Source of the DNA: Chondrocystis sp. NIES-4102
GTDB lineage: Bacteria > Cyanobacteriota > Cyanobacteriia > Cyanobacteriales > Xenococcaceae
Direction: 5' to 3'
DNA length: 64,000 bases
Assembly (NCBI GenBank): GCA_002368355.1
Contig: AP018281.1
Location: forward strand, 3,906,001 to 3,970,000
Positions 28,890-38,812 of the stretch are shown one piece after another. The notes below the pieces were generated by a model. That model saw nothing but the letters and a program-made list of their open reading frames with translations, did no database searches and was not told where the DNA came from. Each line of letters starts with the position of its first letter. Positions within the stretch are counted from its first letter, which is position 1. The translations under genes were made by a program, and so were the position numbers.

Positions 28890-30455
28890 TTACAATTCTA
28901 ATACATAGAACGCTATACCATTATTACCTTCAGGAGCAAAGTGTGGTAGATTATTTTTGATGTAATCAATCTCAACTTGATCGACAGTAAATAGGTGCGA
29001 ACCTGATTGAGAATTGAGCATTCTATAAAGAGGTACTGTATCAATATCTACAGGATCAGTCTCAAAAGCATAGAACTTAATACCTTCATAGTTATAATTT
29101 TTGAGATTAGTTTCTATACTGGTTTTTTCATTTTCATCCATAGTGTAAAGATGCGCGCCAGTTTGGGTATTAAAGAAGCGGTATACTTCCTGCGCCCCTG
29201 CTATGTCTGCATCAGAAATATTTTTATTGCTAGTTAAAACATTATATTTTTCCGACTCGTAATTATATTTAAGTTCTCCCCTTTGGCTTCTAGTTTTAAT
29301 ATCATTAATCTCATTAAGATCAGAACTATAGAAATGAAATCCTTTTTCTCGCTGATAGAAGCGATGAACTTGGGTGATGCTTAAATCCCCTCTAGTAATG
29401 CTGATATTTGCTCCTTCTATTTGGCTATCACTACCTGTATTATTAGCCACCGTAACATCATATAGGGAAGCACTCGAAGGGGTATTAAAACTACGGGTTT
29501 GTAACCCACTACCCTTAGGAGCAGTATTACTAATAATATCACTATCGCGAATTACCATATCTGCACCAAAGGCTATATCAATACCACCACCCCCTGTAGT
29601 TGCAGTATTATTAGTTATTTGGCTATTAATAATTTCAGAAGTTCCAGGATTTATATCAGCGATGGAAACCCCACCACCATAGACACTTTGGTTACCATTA
29701 ATTGTGCTGTTGGTAAGAGTTAGTTGTGATTGATTTTCAATTCTTATACCCCCACCATATTTGTCATTTTGATTATTATTAACTTCAGCCCCGTCTATTG
29801 TTACTTGGGCTTGAGTTGCTAGATATATTCCTCCCCCAGAATTATTAATAAATCTACTTCTAGTAATATTTCCTTTGCTATTAACAATTGCAGCAGCATG
29901 AAGGGCGGATTTATTGCTTTCAACTGATGTATTATTTACTTGGAGGTTACCATTTAAACTGTAAAATCCAGCCCCAACAGGTTGAATATTGGGGTTAGTC
30001 TCATTAGGATTGGCTACAACCTCATTATTACGAAATACACTATCATTAATTACTAAAGTTGCACCTTCGCTATATACGCCACCCCCTCTTGTTGTACCAA
30101 CGTTTCCATCAAATACAACACTATTAAGGGTAAGATTTTCCTTGGTATATACTGCTCCCCCCAAATCGCCAGATTTACCACCTGTGAGGGTTAGATTAGT
30201 TAAAGTAACATTAATTAGATTATTAGAATTATTATCAATTCTAAATATGCGATCGCTTCCTCTTTGAGCGATCATGAAATTGTCATTGTTACCACGAATT
30301 TCAACTACATCAGTAATATTTATAGCCGAGTTTAGATTAACAATACCATTTATATTGATAATGTCTGCCCCAGGAGTTATATTCGCTAAATCGACCGCTT
30401 CACGTAAAGAACCTGCTCCAGAATCGTTTATATTAGTTACATTAAAAGTTGCCAT
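28890..30455 (-). CDS. Beta-helix protein with DUF5648-like C-terminal repeats
   Basis: A 521-residue protein. Residues 1-350 form a right-handed parallel beta-helix, opening NVTNINDSGAGSLREAVDLAN, a module common in large surface proteins, with repeated N-N-x-A and GGG(I/V) turns. Three C-terminal repeats (about 365-521) share the pattern YRFFNTQTGAHLYTMD...E, as in DUF5648, often fused to secreted hydrolases and adhesins. There is no Sec signal peptide at the N-terminus, so export by a type I route or cytoplasmic location are both open. Carbohydrate or surface binding is an inference. Confidence 0.78.
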   Translation of the reverse strand: MATFNVTNINDSGAGSLREAVDLANITPGADIININGIVNLNSAINITDVVEIRGNNDNFMIAQRGSDRIFRIDNNSNNLINVTLTNLTLTGGKSGDLGGAVYTKENLTLNSVVFDGNVGTTRGGGVYSEGATLVINDSVFRNNEVVANPNETNPNIQPVGAGFYSLNGNLQVNNTSVESNKSALHAAAIVNSKGNITRSRFINNSGGGIYLATQAQVTIDGAEVNNNQNDKYGGGIRIENQSQLTLTNSTINGNQSVYGGGVSIADINPGTSEIINSQITNNTATTGGGGIDIAFGADMVIRDSDIISNTAPKGSGLQTRSFNTPSSASLYDVTVANNTGSDSQIEGANISITRGDLSITQVHRFYQREKGFHFYSSDLNEINDIKTRSQRGELKYNYESEKYNVLTSNKNISDADIAGAQEVYRFFNTQTGAHLYTMDENEKTSIETNLKNYNYEGIKFYAFETDPVDIDTVPLYRMLNSQSGSHLFTVDQVEIDYIKNNLPHFAPEGNNGIAFYVLEL

Positions 30456-30930
30456 AATTTAATTTTTATTGTATTAGATAATTGATAGTAGATTTAAGGA
30501 TTTTAAACCAATTATAATCGCTATTTTCAGGCTTTAAAGTATTATGAGTTTGCTTAATATCAGGTGTTATACTCGTATATTTACGATTGTAATTTCACTG
30601 ATAAAAATATGGGTAAAATATTGATAAAGAATAACCAAGCAAAAAGAATTTATCTTTAGCAAAGATTTATATGAATTACTAAAATATTGCCTTGGTGAAT
30701 GTATAACGCTCAAGCTATATTTTGCTCAATAATTGAAAATAAAAAATTTCTTAAAGCTAAAAGCTTAAAACCAGTAGATAAACAACTCGCTACCTTAACT
30801 TGTGGCAAATTACCAATGCCTTTTTAAGTGATTAACAATAATGACAGTTTTGGTAGAAGAGATGACAATTCACGCTAAATTAAATCAAAAGTGGTAGCTA
30901 ATTATACCTTTACTGGAGGACTATCAATCA
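30456..30930. other. Intergenic, no gene seen
   Basis: 475 AT-rich bases between divergent genes. Only an 18-codon ATG frame near 30841 is present. A ribosome binding site (TGGAGGA) just before the CBS gene at 30931 is the one clear signal. No repeats. Confidence 0.5.
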
Positions 30931-31392
30931 ATGAACAAGACTGTTGCTGAAATTATGACTTGCGATCCTATTACAGTTTCGCCCCAAACATCACTGCAAG
31001 AAGCAATTAAAATTTTGGCTGAAGAAAAAATTAGTGGTTTACCCGTAGTTAACCCCGAAGGAGGGGAATTAGTCGGTATTATTTCTGAAACTGATCTGAC
31101 TTGGCAAGCTACAGGAGTAGAACCACCTCCCTATATTATGTTTCTCGATAGTGTGATTTATCTACAAAACCCAGCTAAACATAACCAAGAAATTCAGAAA
31201 GCTTTAGGACAAACTGTAGAAGATGCTATGAGTAGTCGTCCGATAACTATCCAAGGAAGTCAATCTGTAAAAGAAGCAGCCAGAGTTATGCACGAGAAAA
31301 AATTACGTCGCTTGCCTGTAGTTGATGATCAATCTAAATTAATTGGGATCATCACCCAGGGGGATGTTATTCGGATGATGGCAGCAGAATAA
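30931..31392 (+). CDS. Tandem CBS-domain protein
   Basis: A 153-residue protein made of two CBS motifs: VAEIMTCDPITVSPQTSLQ to LVGIISETDL, and VEDAMSSRPITIQGSQSV to LIGIITQGDVIRMM. CBS pairs bind adenine nucleotides and act as energy sensors, usually controlling a partner protein. A strong GGAGGA site lies about 10 bases upstream of the ATG. The next gene (HEAT-repeat) follows after 70 bases. Confidence 0.88.
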   Translation: MNKTVAEIMTCDPITVSPQTSLQEAIKILAEEKISGLPVVNPEGGELVGIISETDLTWQATGVEPPPYIMFLDSVIYLQNPAKHNQEIQKALGQTVEDAMSSRPITIQGSQSVKEAARVMHEKKLRRLPVVDDQSKLIGIITQGDVIRMMAAE

Positions 31393-31462
31393 TTATTTTA
31401 GATAACTTTGCTTGTGCTTGTCTGTTTTTTAATTTGCAATATCGAACCAAAAATTTAAATTT

Positions 31463-32119
31463 ATGAGTATTACACCTGAATCAATCCAAAGTTTATTAGA
31501 TTCCGAAGACTTCGGAGAACGTATTAGGGGATTAAATCAATTGCGTCAAATAGAACCTGCAACCGCTCTTCCCTTGGTAAAACCGATGATTACTGACAAA
31601 AATACTCGTGTACGCTATGCTGCGGTAAGCCAATTAGATACTATAGGACAAGCTGATAAAACTGCCTGTTTAGAAATATTACGCGATCGCTTGTTTAATG
31701 ATCCAGAGCCTGATGTACAAGCAGCAGCAGCCGATGCAATTGCAGGTTTAAAATTGGTAGAAGCTTATGAGGATTTAGCAGACACCTATCATAAGACTTC
31801 GGAATGGTTGGTGCAGTTTAGTATTATTGCAGCTTTGGGTGAGCTTGGCGATCCTCGTGGTTTTGATTTATTGGAAGAGGCGTTAAAATCCGATAATAAT
31901 CTTCTACAAACCGCAGCGATCGGTTCTATGGGAGAATTGGGTGATGCTCGTGCTGTTTCTTTACTCGCTACTTTTGCAGATCACGAAGACTGGCAAATAC
32001 GCTATCGTTTGGCGCAGGCTCTTGGTAAATTGGGCGGGGAGGAAGCTAAAGCGGTTATTACTAAGTTAGCCTCCGATGAGTCTGAGCAAGTGGCGCAAGA
32101 AGCTAAGAATAATCTTTAA
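31463..32119 (+). CDS. nblB: HEAT-repeat protein resembling phycobilisome degradation protein NblB
   Basis: A 218-residue protein of HEAT-like helical repeats related to phycocyanobilin lyase subunits (CpcE/F). It opens SITPESIQSLLDSED and has repeats such as VRYAAVSQLD, IAALGELGDPRG and YRLAQALGKLGG. The length and opening match NblB, which detaches or removes bilins from phycobiliproteins during phycobilisome breakdown under starvation. A bilin lyase or another HEAT protein is the alternative. Its stop is only one base from the 3' end of the DndD-like gene. Confidence 0.68.
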   Translation: MSITPESIQSLLDSEDFGERIRGLNQLRQIEPATALPLVKPMITDKNTRVRYAAVSQLDTIGQADKTACLEILRDRLFNDPEPDVQAAAADAIAGLKLVEAYEDLADTYHKTSEWLVQFSIIAALGELGDPRGFDLLEEALKSDNNLLQTAAIGSMGELGDARAVSLLATFADHEDWQIRYRLAQALGKLGGEEAKAVITKLASDESEQVAQEAKNNL

Positions 32120-32120
32120 T

Positions 32121-34112
32121 TTACCAGAAATAACCCTCTTCAACGGTGGTTTGACGCTGATGAGGATCATATTTGAGTAGGTATTCCTGAGCAATAGCAT
32201 CCTGTTGTCGTAGCAAGGTTATTTCTTTTTCGCCTATTTCTGTATCTGTAGACAGTAGAATTACCTGATCAGAGGCGGTGGGGAAATATCGCTCTACTAA
32301 ATTACGACGGTGAGATGAGTCTAGTCTACCAAGGGGGGTATCAATGGCGATGGGTAAATTACGTCCTGAAACTCGCGCCAACCCCCACAAAAAAGCGATC
32401 GCCAGTAGTTGTTTTTCCCCTGCTGATAGTCGTTGTTTGGGAAATAATTTACCTTGGTGATCGTATAATTCTAACCCAAAGCGATCGCTATCTATGGTAA
32501 TGCGGTTAATTAAATTGGATTTGTGTAAAAGATAAAGGAAGCAGTCTTTTACTTCTATTTCTAGTTTATTGAGTTTTTTTAGGGTTAGTTTTTCTTTAAA
32601 TATTTTGAGGGTTTGTTGTATTTTAGTTGCAGAATTAATTAGATGTTCATCATTGATTTTATCTATGGCTTCTTCACTATAATTTTTTAGTTTACGGTTT
32701 AATTCTTGTTTAATACGTTCTATTTCTTTGTCTATATTTTGAATTTCTGCTTTAATTTTATCGTAGGTATTTTGTGCCTCTTTAACAGCTTTTTGTGCTT
32801 GCTCTACCCCATCAATTAATTGTTGATAGTCTTCAGGGGACGCTGCGATCGCCAGTTGGGTTTCCGTCTGATTTATTTGTGCGGTTATTTGGTTTATTTG
32901 ATTAATAATATCCTCTGTAAGTTGAGTCTGAAGCGGTAAGCGATCGCGGGTAATTGTGATTAACTGCTGTAATTGCTCTGGTGTGATGTTTAAGATATTT
33001 TCTGATGCAATTGCTTGATTAATATTTTGATTTTCTTGCTCGATAAAAAATTTAATTTTACTGATCGATTCATCCCCTAAACTAATTGATTGTAAATATT
33101 CTATTAGCCGTTGATCTCTAGCTGCCAAAACCTCCTGAGCTTGTTTAAATTGTTGCGACTTAATTTCTTTTTCCCCCAGTGCGATCGTGGTTTTTAATAA
33201 AGGGGTAATTAATTTTAAGGGTAAACTACTATCGGCAAGTTTAATTAATTCTTGTCTTTTTATTTCCAACTGGCTAACTAACTCGGCTAATTTATGTTCA
33301 ATAATTTCTCGACTTGCTGCAATTTTCCCTCCTTCTTGCTTAAATTTAAATTGAGCGCGATCGCTTTTTTTATGAGCTTGATTTAATTGATTTTCCGCTT
33401 CTTCTAACTGTTTTTGTAGCTTGTTTTTATCCTTATTTTTAATTACTAATTTTTCTTCCAATTCTTCAATAGTTTCCAATTGGGTTTTATTAGCAATTTC
33501 CTTACGTTTACGATTAACTAATACTTCTAAATCAACTGTTAATTTCTCAGCCAATTCTAAACCCAATAAATTATTAATCGCCTCAATAACCACTGGAGGA
33601 GGAGTATCTAATTCTGCTAATTCCTTTACCTGTTCTCCATCAAATAAAAATAAATTAGAAATACCCAAAGGTAAAATATTTTCTATATACTCATCCCAAT
33701 TTTGTTCGATATTACTATCAAAATCACCCTCTCTTTCAACGCTTAAACTATCCTTACCTAATGGTGGATTTCTCTGCCAAGCACGAATTATTTTAAACTG
33801 TTGCCAATGCCCTTCAAAAATATGTTCAAAAGCTAATTCTATTCTGGTAATATCAGTAGACTTTGCTTGACTATTTACCGACTGAGTTAAAAAATCACTG
33901 TAGCTTAAATTTCCCCTCGTCGAACATTTAGCTCGTTGCCCATATAAAGCTAAACGCAAAGCATCCATTAACGTAGTTTTACCGCCTCCGTTCATTCCCC
34001 CTAACAAAATAATTGGACGTATAGTTTCATTGTTGTTTTGGGGGCGTAAATTAATCATCTGCTTACCCAGATACGCACCAAAATTTTCGATAATTAGTTC
34101 TGTAAAAATCAT
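32121..34112 (-). CDS. dndD: DndD-like SMC/Rad50-type ATPase
   Basis: A 663-residue ABC-class ATPase with a long central coiled coil. The N-terminal part reads ENFGAYLGKQ, then Walker A GGMNGGGKTT (38-47) and LALYGQRAKCSTRG, phrases characteristic of DndD of DNA phosphorothioation. Residues about 205-490 are coiled coil. The C-terminal head has the signature LSAGEKQ (562-568) and Walker B region DTPLGRLD (591-598). In Dnd systems DndD works with DndC and DndE to put sulfur in the DNA backbone. No dndB, dndC or dndE is within this window, so the role here is open. Confidence 0.8.
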   Translation of the reverse strand: MIFTELIIENFGAYLGKQMINLRPQNNNETIRPIILLGGMNGGGKTTLMDALRLALYGQRAKCSTRGNLSYSDFLTQSVNSQAKSTDITRIELAFEHIFEGHWQQFKIIRAWQRNPPLGKDSLSVEREGDFDSNIEQNWDEYIENILPLGISNLFLFDGEQVKELAELDTPPPVVIEAINNLLGLELAEKLTVDLEVLVNRKRKEIANKTQLETIEELEEKLVIKNKDKNKLQKQLEEAENQLNQAHKKSDRAQFKFKQEGGKIAASREIIEHKLAELVSQLEIKRQELIKLADSSLPLKLITPLLKTTIALGEKEIKSQQFKQAQEVLAARDQRLIEYLQSISLGDESISKIKFFIEQENQNINQAIASENILNITPEQLQQLITITRDRLPLQTQLTEDIINQINQITAQINQTETQLAIAASPEDYQQLIDGVEQAQKAVKEAQNTYDKIKAEIQNIDKEIERIKQELNRKLKNYSEEAIDKINDEHLINSATKIQQTLKIFKEKLTLKKLNKLEIEVKDCFLYLLHKSNLINRITIDSDRFGLELYDHQGKLFPKQRLSAGEKQLLAIAFLWGLARVSGRNLPIAIDTPLGRLDSSHRRNLVERYFPTASDQVILLSTDTEIGEKEITLLRQQDAIAQEYLLKYDPHQRQTTVEEGYFW

Positions 34113-34231
34113 ATTGAATTTATTTGGCTACGCTGAGTAATTAGGCTTATAGCTAGTTGTAGATAAGTAATTATACAAAAATCTTTCGGTAATTATACTA
34201 ATTCTCGCAGATAACCAGAGATTCTTTACTC

Positions 34232-34351
34232 TTTAGCTTTTAGCTTTTAGCTGTTAGTTACTTGTTACTCATTACTTGAGTACTCAACCCTCACTACCCA
34301 CTACCCACTACCTCCAGACTCCCCTCTCCAGACTCCCCTCTCCCCTCTCCT
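34232..34351. repeat. Short tandem repeat region
   Basis: TTTTAGC units (TTTAGCTTTTAGCTTTTAGC), then ACCCACTACC and GACTCCCCTCTCC units on +. It occupies part of the 390-base gap between the DndD-like gene and ilvC. The rest of the gap shows no gene. Confidence 0.75.
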
Positions 34352-34502
34352 GATTTTTATCCCTAATAAACACAAAAAAGCTATAGCAACCCTAAAGAGT
34401 CTTATAAAATCAAATCTTAGCTAAAAACTATATTGATTCTGATTTCTCCAACTATATTAAGATTGCTATAACAACTTCTATTCCTCAAGTTAAAAATCGC
34501 AA

Positions 34503-35501
34503 TTACTTTTCGTTTTTGAGCCAGCTAAAGTGAGCGCGAACATCTTTACCTACTTCCTCAATAGGATGTTCAGCTTCTAAACGACGCATTGCAGTAAAAC
34601 CAGGTTTACCAGATTGATTTTCGAGGATAAAGTCTCTTGCAAAATCACCTGCTTGAATTTCACGCAAAATCTTACGCATTTCAGCACGAGTATTTTCATT
34701 CACTACACGAGGCCCACGAGTATAGTCACCGTATTCTGCTGTAGTGGAAATACTATCACGCATCTTAGCTAAACCACCTTCAACGATTAAATCGACAATT
34801 AGTTTAACTTCATGCAAACATTCAAAATAAGCAAGTTCGGGTTGATATCCAGCTTCTACCAAAGTTTCAAACCCTGTTTTAATTAAAGCACTCAAGCCAC
34901 CACAAAGAACTGCTTGCTCACCAAATAAATCTGTTTCAGTTTCTTCTCTAAAACTAGTTTCTAAAATACCTGCTCTTGTACCACCGATACCTTTAGCATA
35001 AGCCATAGCGCGATCGCGTGCTTCTCCTGTAGCATCTTGATATACGGCAAACAGACAAGGTACACCCTGTCCTTGAGTGTAGGTGCGTCTAACTAAATGT
35101 CCTGGGCCTTTTGGCGCAACCATCATTACGTCTACAGACTCTGGGGGAATGATTTGACCAAAATGAATATTGAAACCGTGGGCGAAGGCTAATATTTTAC
35201 CGTCGCTTAAGTGAGGCGCAATTTGTTCTGTATAAACTTGTTTTTGAACTTCATCTGGTAGCAGGATCATAATTAGATCTGCTGCTTTGGCTGCGTCTTC
35301 TACAGAATGAACTGTAAGCCCATCTGCTTCTGCTTTGGCTTTTGATCTACTAGAAGGATACAAACCAACAATAACGTTTACACCACTGTCTTTGAGGTTA
35401 AGAGCGTGGGCGTGTCCTTGAGACCCATAACCAATAATTGCTACTGTTTTGTCCTTTAACAGGTCTAGGTTAGCATCCTCGTCATAATACATCCGCGCCA
35501 T
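34503..35501 (-). CDS. ilvC: Ketol-acid reductoisomerase
   Basis: A 332-residue enzyme of branched-chain amino acid synthesis that isomerises and reduces acetolactate or acetohydroxybutyrate. The N-terminal Rossmann domain has [16 protein letters not shown]. The C-terminal knotted domain carries the metal-binding Asp/Glu residues in [17 protein letters not shown] and [13 protein letters not shown]. The open frame extends to 35579, but the ATG at 35501 is preferred: it gives the family opening MARMYYDED and a GGAG site nine bases upstream. Confidence 0.95.
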   Translation of the reverse strand: MARMYYDEDANLDLLKDKTVAIIGYGSQGHAHALNLKDSGVNVIVGLYPSSRSKAKAEADGLTVHSVEDAAKAADLIMILLPDEVQKQVYTEQIAPHLSDGKILAFAHGFNIHFGQIIPPESVDVMMVAPKGPGHLVRRTYTQGQGVPCLFAVYQDATGEARDRAMAYAKGIGGTRAGILETSFREETETDLFGEQAVLCGGLSALIKTGFETLVEAGYQPELAYFECLHEVKLIVDLIVEGGLAKMRDSISTTAEYGDYTRGPRVVNENTRAEMRKILREIQAGDFARDFILENQSGKPGFTAMRRLEAEHPIEEVGKDVRAHFSWLKNEK

Positions 35502-35509
35502 AAGAGTTT

Positions 35510-35513
35510 CTCC
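35510..35513 (-). promoter_or_regulatory. Ribosome binding site deciding the ilvC start
   Basis: On the minus strand GGAG lies 8 bases before the ATG at 35501 (CTGGAGAAACTCTTATG). The upstream ATG of the longer frame (35579) has no comparable site. Confidence 0.75.
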
Positions 35514-35617
35514 AGCATCTTTAAATCTTGTGTGATTATTATAATTTTTATTTTCAAGGGGAAAAGACGATGAAGACAATAGATACTATAGATGTTTTCT
35601 ATAATCAGATATCCAAG

Positions 35618-36793
35618 CTACTTTTCTACTAAACGAAACAACAGTAATTGACTAATCTGTTCATCATTAAAGTTATCGTCGCTAACTAAAAGTAAACTTT
35701 GGCTACCGTCGGGTAAACGAGGACCCAAAGTCATGGCTTCAAGATTATCTAAATAAATTCCTAATTGAGATAGGTCTAACAATAGTTGCTTGGTTAATGG
35801 TCTAACGCTGGTTACATCGCCCTTAAGACTCGCAAAATTACTCGTATCAACAGCATTACCTATAACCACCTGAAATATTTTAGCCCCTGAACCTGTAAAC
35901 CCAAAAGTTCTTTCTAAACTGAGTAAATAACCTTCGGTGGGTAAAGCAATTAATTCGGTTAAACCGTTGGCAATAACTTCTACAGGTGCAGGATCTAGTA
36001 AATACAAATGTTCTGCCACAACAATCGGTTCACCCACAGGATTAATTACATAATGGAGGAAACGAATTCTGGCACTCTCTTCTGCTTTTTCTTCGGGATT
36101 ACGATCTTGAATTAAAGCAGATTCTGTCGCGGTAAATAGGCGAAAAGGATCTTCAGGTAAACCAGTACGATTTATAGTTAAGGCTTCAAATGCCTGATTT
36201 TCTTGAATTCCTTGGGGTTGCTCGGCATCAGGATCATTCAAGTAACGTTGTGGTAGTGGTAGAGTGAATAACTTTTTACCTGTGTCTGGTGAAAATTCGC
36301 CAATAAAAGGCTGGATGTTTTTAGTTGGGTTGCCTTCACTGGAGATAAAGATAGTATTGCGAGGGGAAAGGGTTAACCCTTCGGGATCGATGCTTTCGCG
36401 CTGATAGTTGTTGCCCTGCTCATCTTTGAGAAAAGTTACCTTTTCTGGTTGAAAACTGGCAATCTTTAGTTGTCCCTCAGCAGTTTTGGCGACTTCTAAT
36501 TTAAAAGTATAAAAGCGTGCAGGAGAGCGTGTACCTCGATCATCAGATAAAACATAAAACCGATCCTGTTGACGATTGTAAGAAATCGCCGATAAACCAC
36601 CAATCTTTGTATTATTAAAGGTGTCTTTGGGAATTTCGTACTGTGCGACAAATTCTAAAGATAAAGGACGAAACATTCTTTCTGTCGCCGAGATCCTCTG
36701 AGGTGGGGTACAAGCTACCAGAGAAACAAGTAGAGAGAGGATGAGGGTATTTAGTAAAGGTTTTAGAGATAGTTTAATCAAGCGATCGCCCAC
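35618..36793 (-). CDS. Phytase-like esterase domain lipoprotein
   Basis: A 391-residue protein of the esterase-like activity of phytase family (beta-propeller-like). The start is a GTG. A lipoprotein signal (LNTLILSLLVSLVAC, lipobox ending in Cys28) sends it to a membrane. Typical phrases are IGGLSAISYNRQQDRFYVLSDDRG, split over the first blades, RESIDPEGLTLSP and NLEAMTLGPRLPDG. Members hydrolyse phosphoesters or carboxylesters; the true substrate is unknown. It lies upstream of ilvC on the same strand. Confidence 0.82.
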   Translation of the reverse strand: MGDRLIKLSLKPLLNTLILSLLVSLVACTPPQRISATERMFRPLSLEFVAQYEIPKDTFNNTKIGGLSAISYNRQQDRFYVLSDDRGTRSPARFYTFKLEVAKTAEGQLKIASFQPEKVTFLKDEQGNNYQRESIDPEGLTLSPRNTIFISSEGNPTKNIQPFIGEFSPDTGKKLFTLPLPQRYLNDPDAEQPQGIQENQAFEALTINRTGLPEDPFRLFTATESALIQDRNPEEKAEESARIRFLHYVINPVGEPIVVAEHLYLLDPAPVEVIANGLTELIALPTEGYLLSLERTFGFTGSGAKIFQVVIGNAVDTSNFASLKGDVTSVRPLTKQLLLDLSQLGIYLDNLEAMTLGPRLPDGSQSLLLVSDDNFNDEQISQLLLFRLVEK

Positions 36794-36844
36794 AGCTAGA
36801 GAGGGTAAATTGAATTGATCGGATCAATACAACTTATTATTGCA

Positions 36845-37183
36845 TTAACTACGGGAGAATCTAGCAGTAAATAGTTGAGCAATTGAGTCACGATAAATAT
36901 AGGCAAGAGCGTTAGCAGCTAAACAAGTTGAACCTAAGCCAAACAAGATAAAGGTTACGGGAGTGATTACACCAATAACAAACCAACTGGAAACATGAGC
37001 AAACATGGTCAAGGCTGCTATTAAAGAAATAGTCATTGACCAGTATATTTTCCCGACAGCTTGATTTCTTGCCACTAAAACTAAGGTTGTAATGGTTGCT
37101 ACTAGGTTAACTGGCACTAAAAAAGCACAAATTGTTACACAATTGTTACGGGAAAATTCCAAAAGCGGTTCTAAATCGAACAT
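36845..37183 (-). CDS. Small membrane protein of unknown function
   Basis: 112 residues with three hydrophobic segments (about 15-38, 47-70 and 73-95). No domain recognised. It lies on the same strand between an SLH-domain lipoprotein and the phytase-like lipoprotein gene, with a 51-base gap to the latter. The codon use and AT content resemble the neighbours, which supports it as a real gene. Confidence 0.65.
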   Translation of the reverse strand: MFDLEPLLEFSRNNCVTICAFLVPVNLVATITTLVLVARNQAVGKIYWSMTISLIAALTMFAHVSSWFVIGVITPVTFILFGLGSTCLAANALAYIYRDSIAQLFTARFSRS

Positions 37184-37297
37184 AAATTCTCAGATATAAA
37201 AATATCTAAATTTGGTTGATTATTAGTCTTCTCTTGGATTGTAAACTCTCCACTAGTTAAATTGTGAGTAATTACCTAAAAATAATAAATGATTTAA

Positions 37298-38575
37298 TTA
37301 TTTGGCGTTTAAAAGTTCGCGAGCGGTAATACCATCACCTTGATATCCAAAATACCAAAGAGACACTGCTGCTTCGGCTCTAGTTACAGGTTTTTTCGGC
37401 TGAAATATAGTTGTATATCCAAAAATACGTCGTACATTAGAGCGATCGCCATTTTGAAAATCCGCATACAAAGCTCTCAAGGCGGTAGAATTTATCTCTG
37501 CTGCATCTTGAAATCCCCAACTTTCTTCTAAAGCTTTAATGGAGGCTTGAGGTAGGGAGGATCGGGTATCTAGGGGTACTTTCCAACTCACTAAATCTTC
37601 CCTTGTTAGGGGGGCATCGGGTCTAAAAAGTAAATTATTGCTATCTTCAGTTAAAGCCGAAGGTACTAAACCAGTTTCTGCCAACCCTTGAATTGCGCCA
37701 AAATTAGGGTTATTAGCTTTAACATCACTAAAAGCAGGCTGACTATTTTTACTACCTAAATATATTTTTTTACTAGAATTATCCTGATAGTAACGATTAT
37801 TAGCTGTAATTAACCAGTTTGCGTATTCGCCTCTAGTAATTACTTGATTAGGAGCAAATTTACTCACATCAGTTTTATTCTGACCTTGATAGGGAGTTAA
37901 GATACCCAAAGCTGCGACTGATTTTAGAGGTTGCCTTAATTGATCAGGAACTTCATTTAAATCTGTAAAACTGCCGTTACTGGTTGCCACATTATTATTT
38001 ACTTGAGTTTCTGGTGGCTGATTATCCTTATTTACTTGTTGAGTATTCGATTTAGATGCAGTTTCTATGCTTTGGTAGGTGGCAGACAGCTTAGTATTTT
38101 GATCCTCAGTAGGTTTTGATAAACTAAGCTTAACTTGCTGCTGATTTTTAATAGCGATCGCTGTACTTATAGATTGTTGGGGATTAAAGTTAAAAGGTTT
38201 AGTAATTTCCCAATTCGACGCTTCTAATTGCTTTCGATAAAAATTAACTATAGCCTGGCGGTTATCTGGACTATTCCAAGTGATCACCCCTGATGCTGCT
38301 TCCCCAGACTCAACTTTTTGTAGTTTAGCATCAGGATATATGGGAAAAGATGCGGGAAAATCTGAAGGTAATTCTAAAGCTTGTGCGGTTTGATCCTTTG
38401 TTTGAGTTTGAGAAACACTAGACTGTTGTGATTTTACTTGTTTAGCAGTTAATTGAGGATCGGGAGCGACAAAACTTTCTAAAGCAGTACTATTGTTACA
38501 GCTAGTTAACAATGTCAACAAACCAATAAATAAAATATTCGTACCAACTTTTTGACTGTTTTGCTTAAATAACAT
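37298..38575 (-). CDS. SLH-domain lipoprotein
   Basis: The frame opens at 38614, but the ATG at 38575 gives a better lipoprotein signal (NILFIGLLTLLTSC) and is chosen; 425 residues. A linker rich in Gln/Ser follows, then a small alpha/beta domain (FPIYPDAKLQ to LSKPT, a pattern seen in proteins with a DUF of unknown role). The second half holds S-layer homology repeats: KSVAALGILTPY, VITRGEYANWLI, FSDVKANNPNFGAIQGLAE and PVTRAEAAVSLWYF. SLH domains attach proteins to the cell wall polymer. It is likely an envelope structural protein. Confidence 0.82.
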   Translation of the reverse strand: MLFKQNSQKVGTNILFIGLLTLLTSCNNSTALESFVAPDPQLTAKQVKSQQSSVSQTQTKDQTAQALELPSDFPASFPIYPDAKLQKVESGEAASGVITWNSPDNRQAIVNFYRKQLEASNWEITKPFNFNPQQSISTAIAIKNQQQVKLSLSKPTEDQNTKLSATYQSIETASKSNTQQVNKDNQPPETQVNNNVATSNGSFTDLNEVPDQLRQPLKSVAALGILTPYQGQNKTDVSKFAPNQVITRGEYANWLITANNRYYQDNSSKKIYLGSKNSQPAFSDVKANNPNFGAIQGLAETGLVPSALTEDSNNLLFRPDAPLTREDLVSWKVPLDTRSSLPQASIKALEESWGFQDAAEINSTALRALYADFQNGDRSNVRRIFGYTTIFQPKKPVTRAEAAVSLWYFGYQGDGITARELLNAK

Positions 38576-38812
38576 GGCTATTTGCCAAAATCGATAATTA
38601 TTTGATTTTAACAAAAGCTATTAGCTTTAAGCCGAGATCAAGTTTTTCATCTACATCAATCCCCCACCCTGCTTAATTCCATAGGGTTTTATTGCCCACT
38701 TATCTAACCTAGAATTTTGCTCCTGAGGAGGTAGTCTAAAACAACTGATGTTATAAATTAGAAAGTCTTATGAACTCCAAAGCCAACTTTTATTAGTTAA
38801 TATTATTATCTT

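Noticed and set aside
29007-30462. Several + ORFs within the beta-helix gene
   Set aside because: They are shadows; the minus frame has a complete repeat-domain protein.
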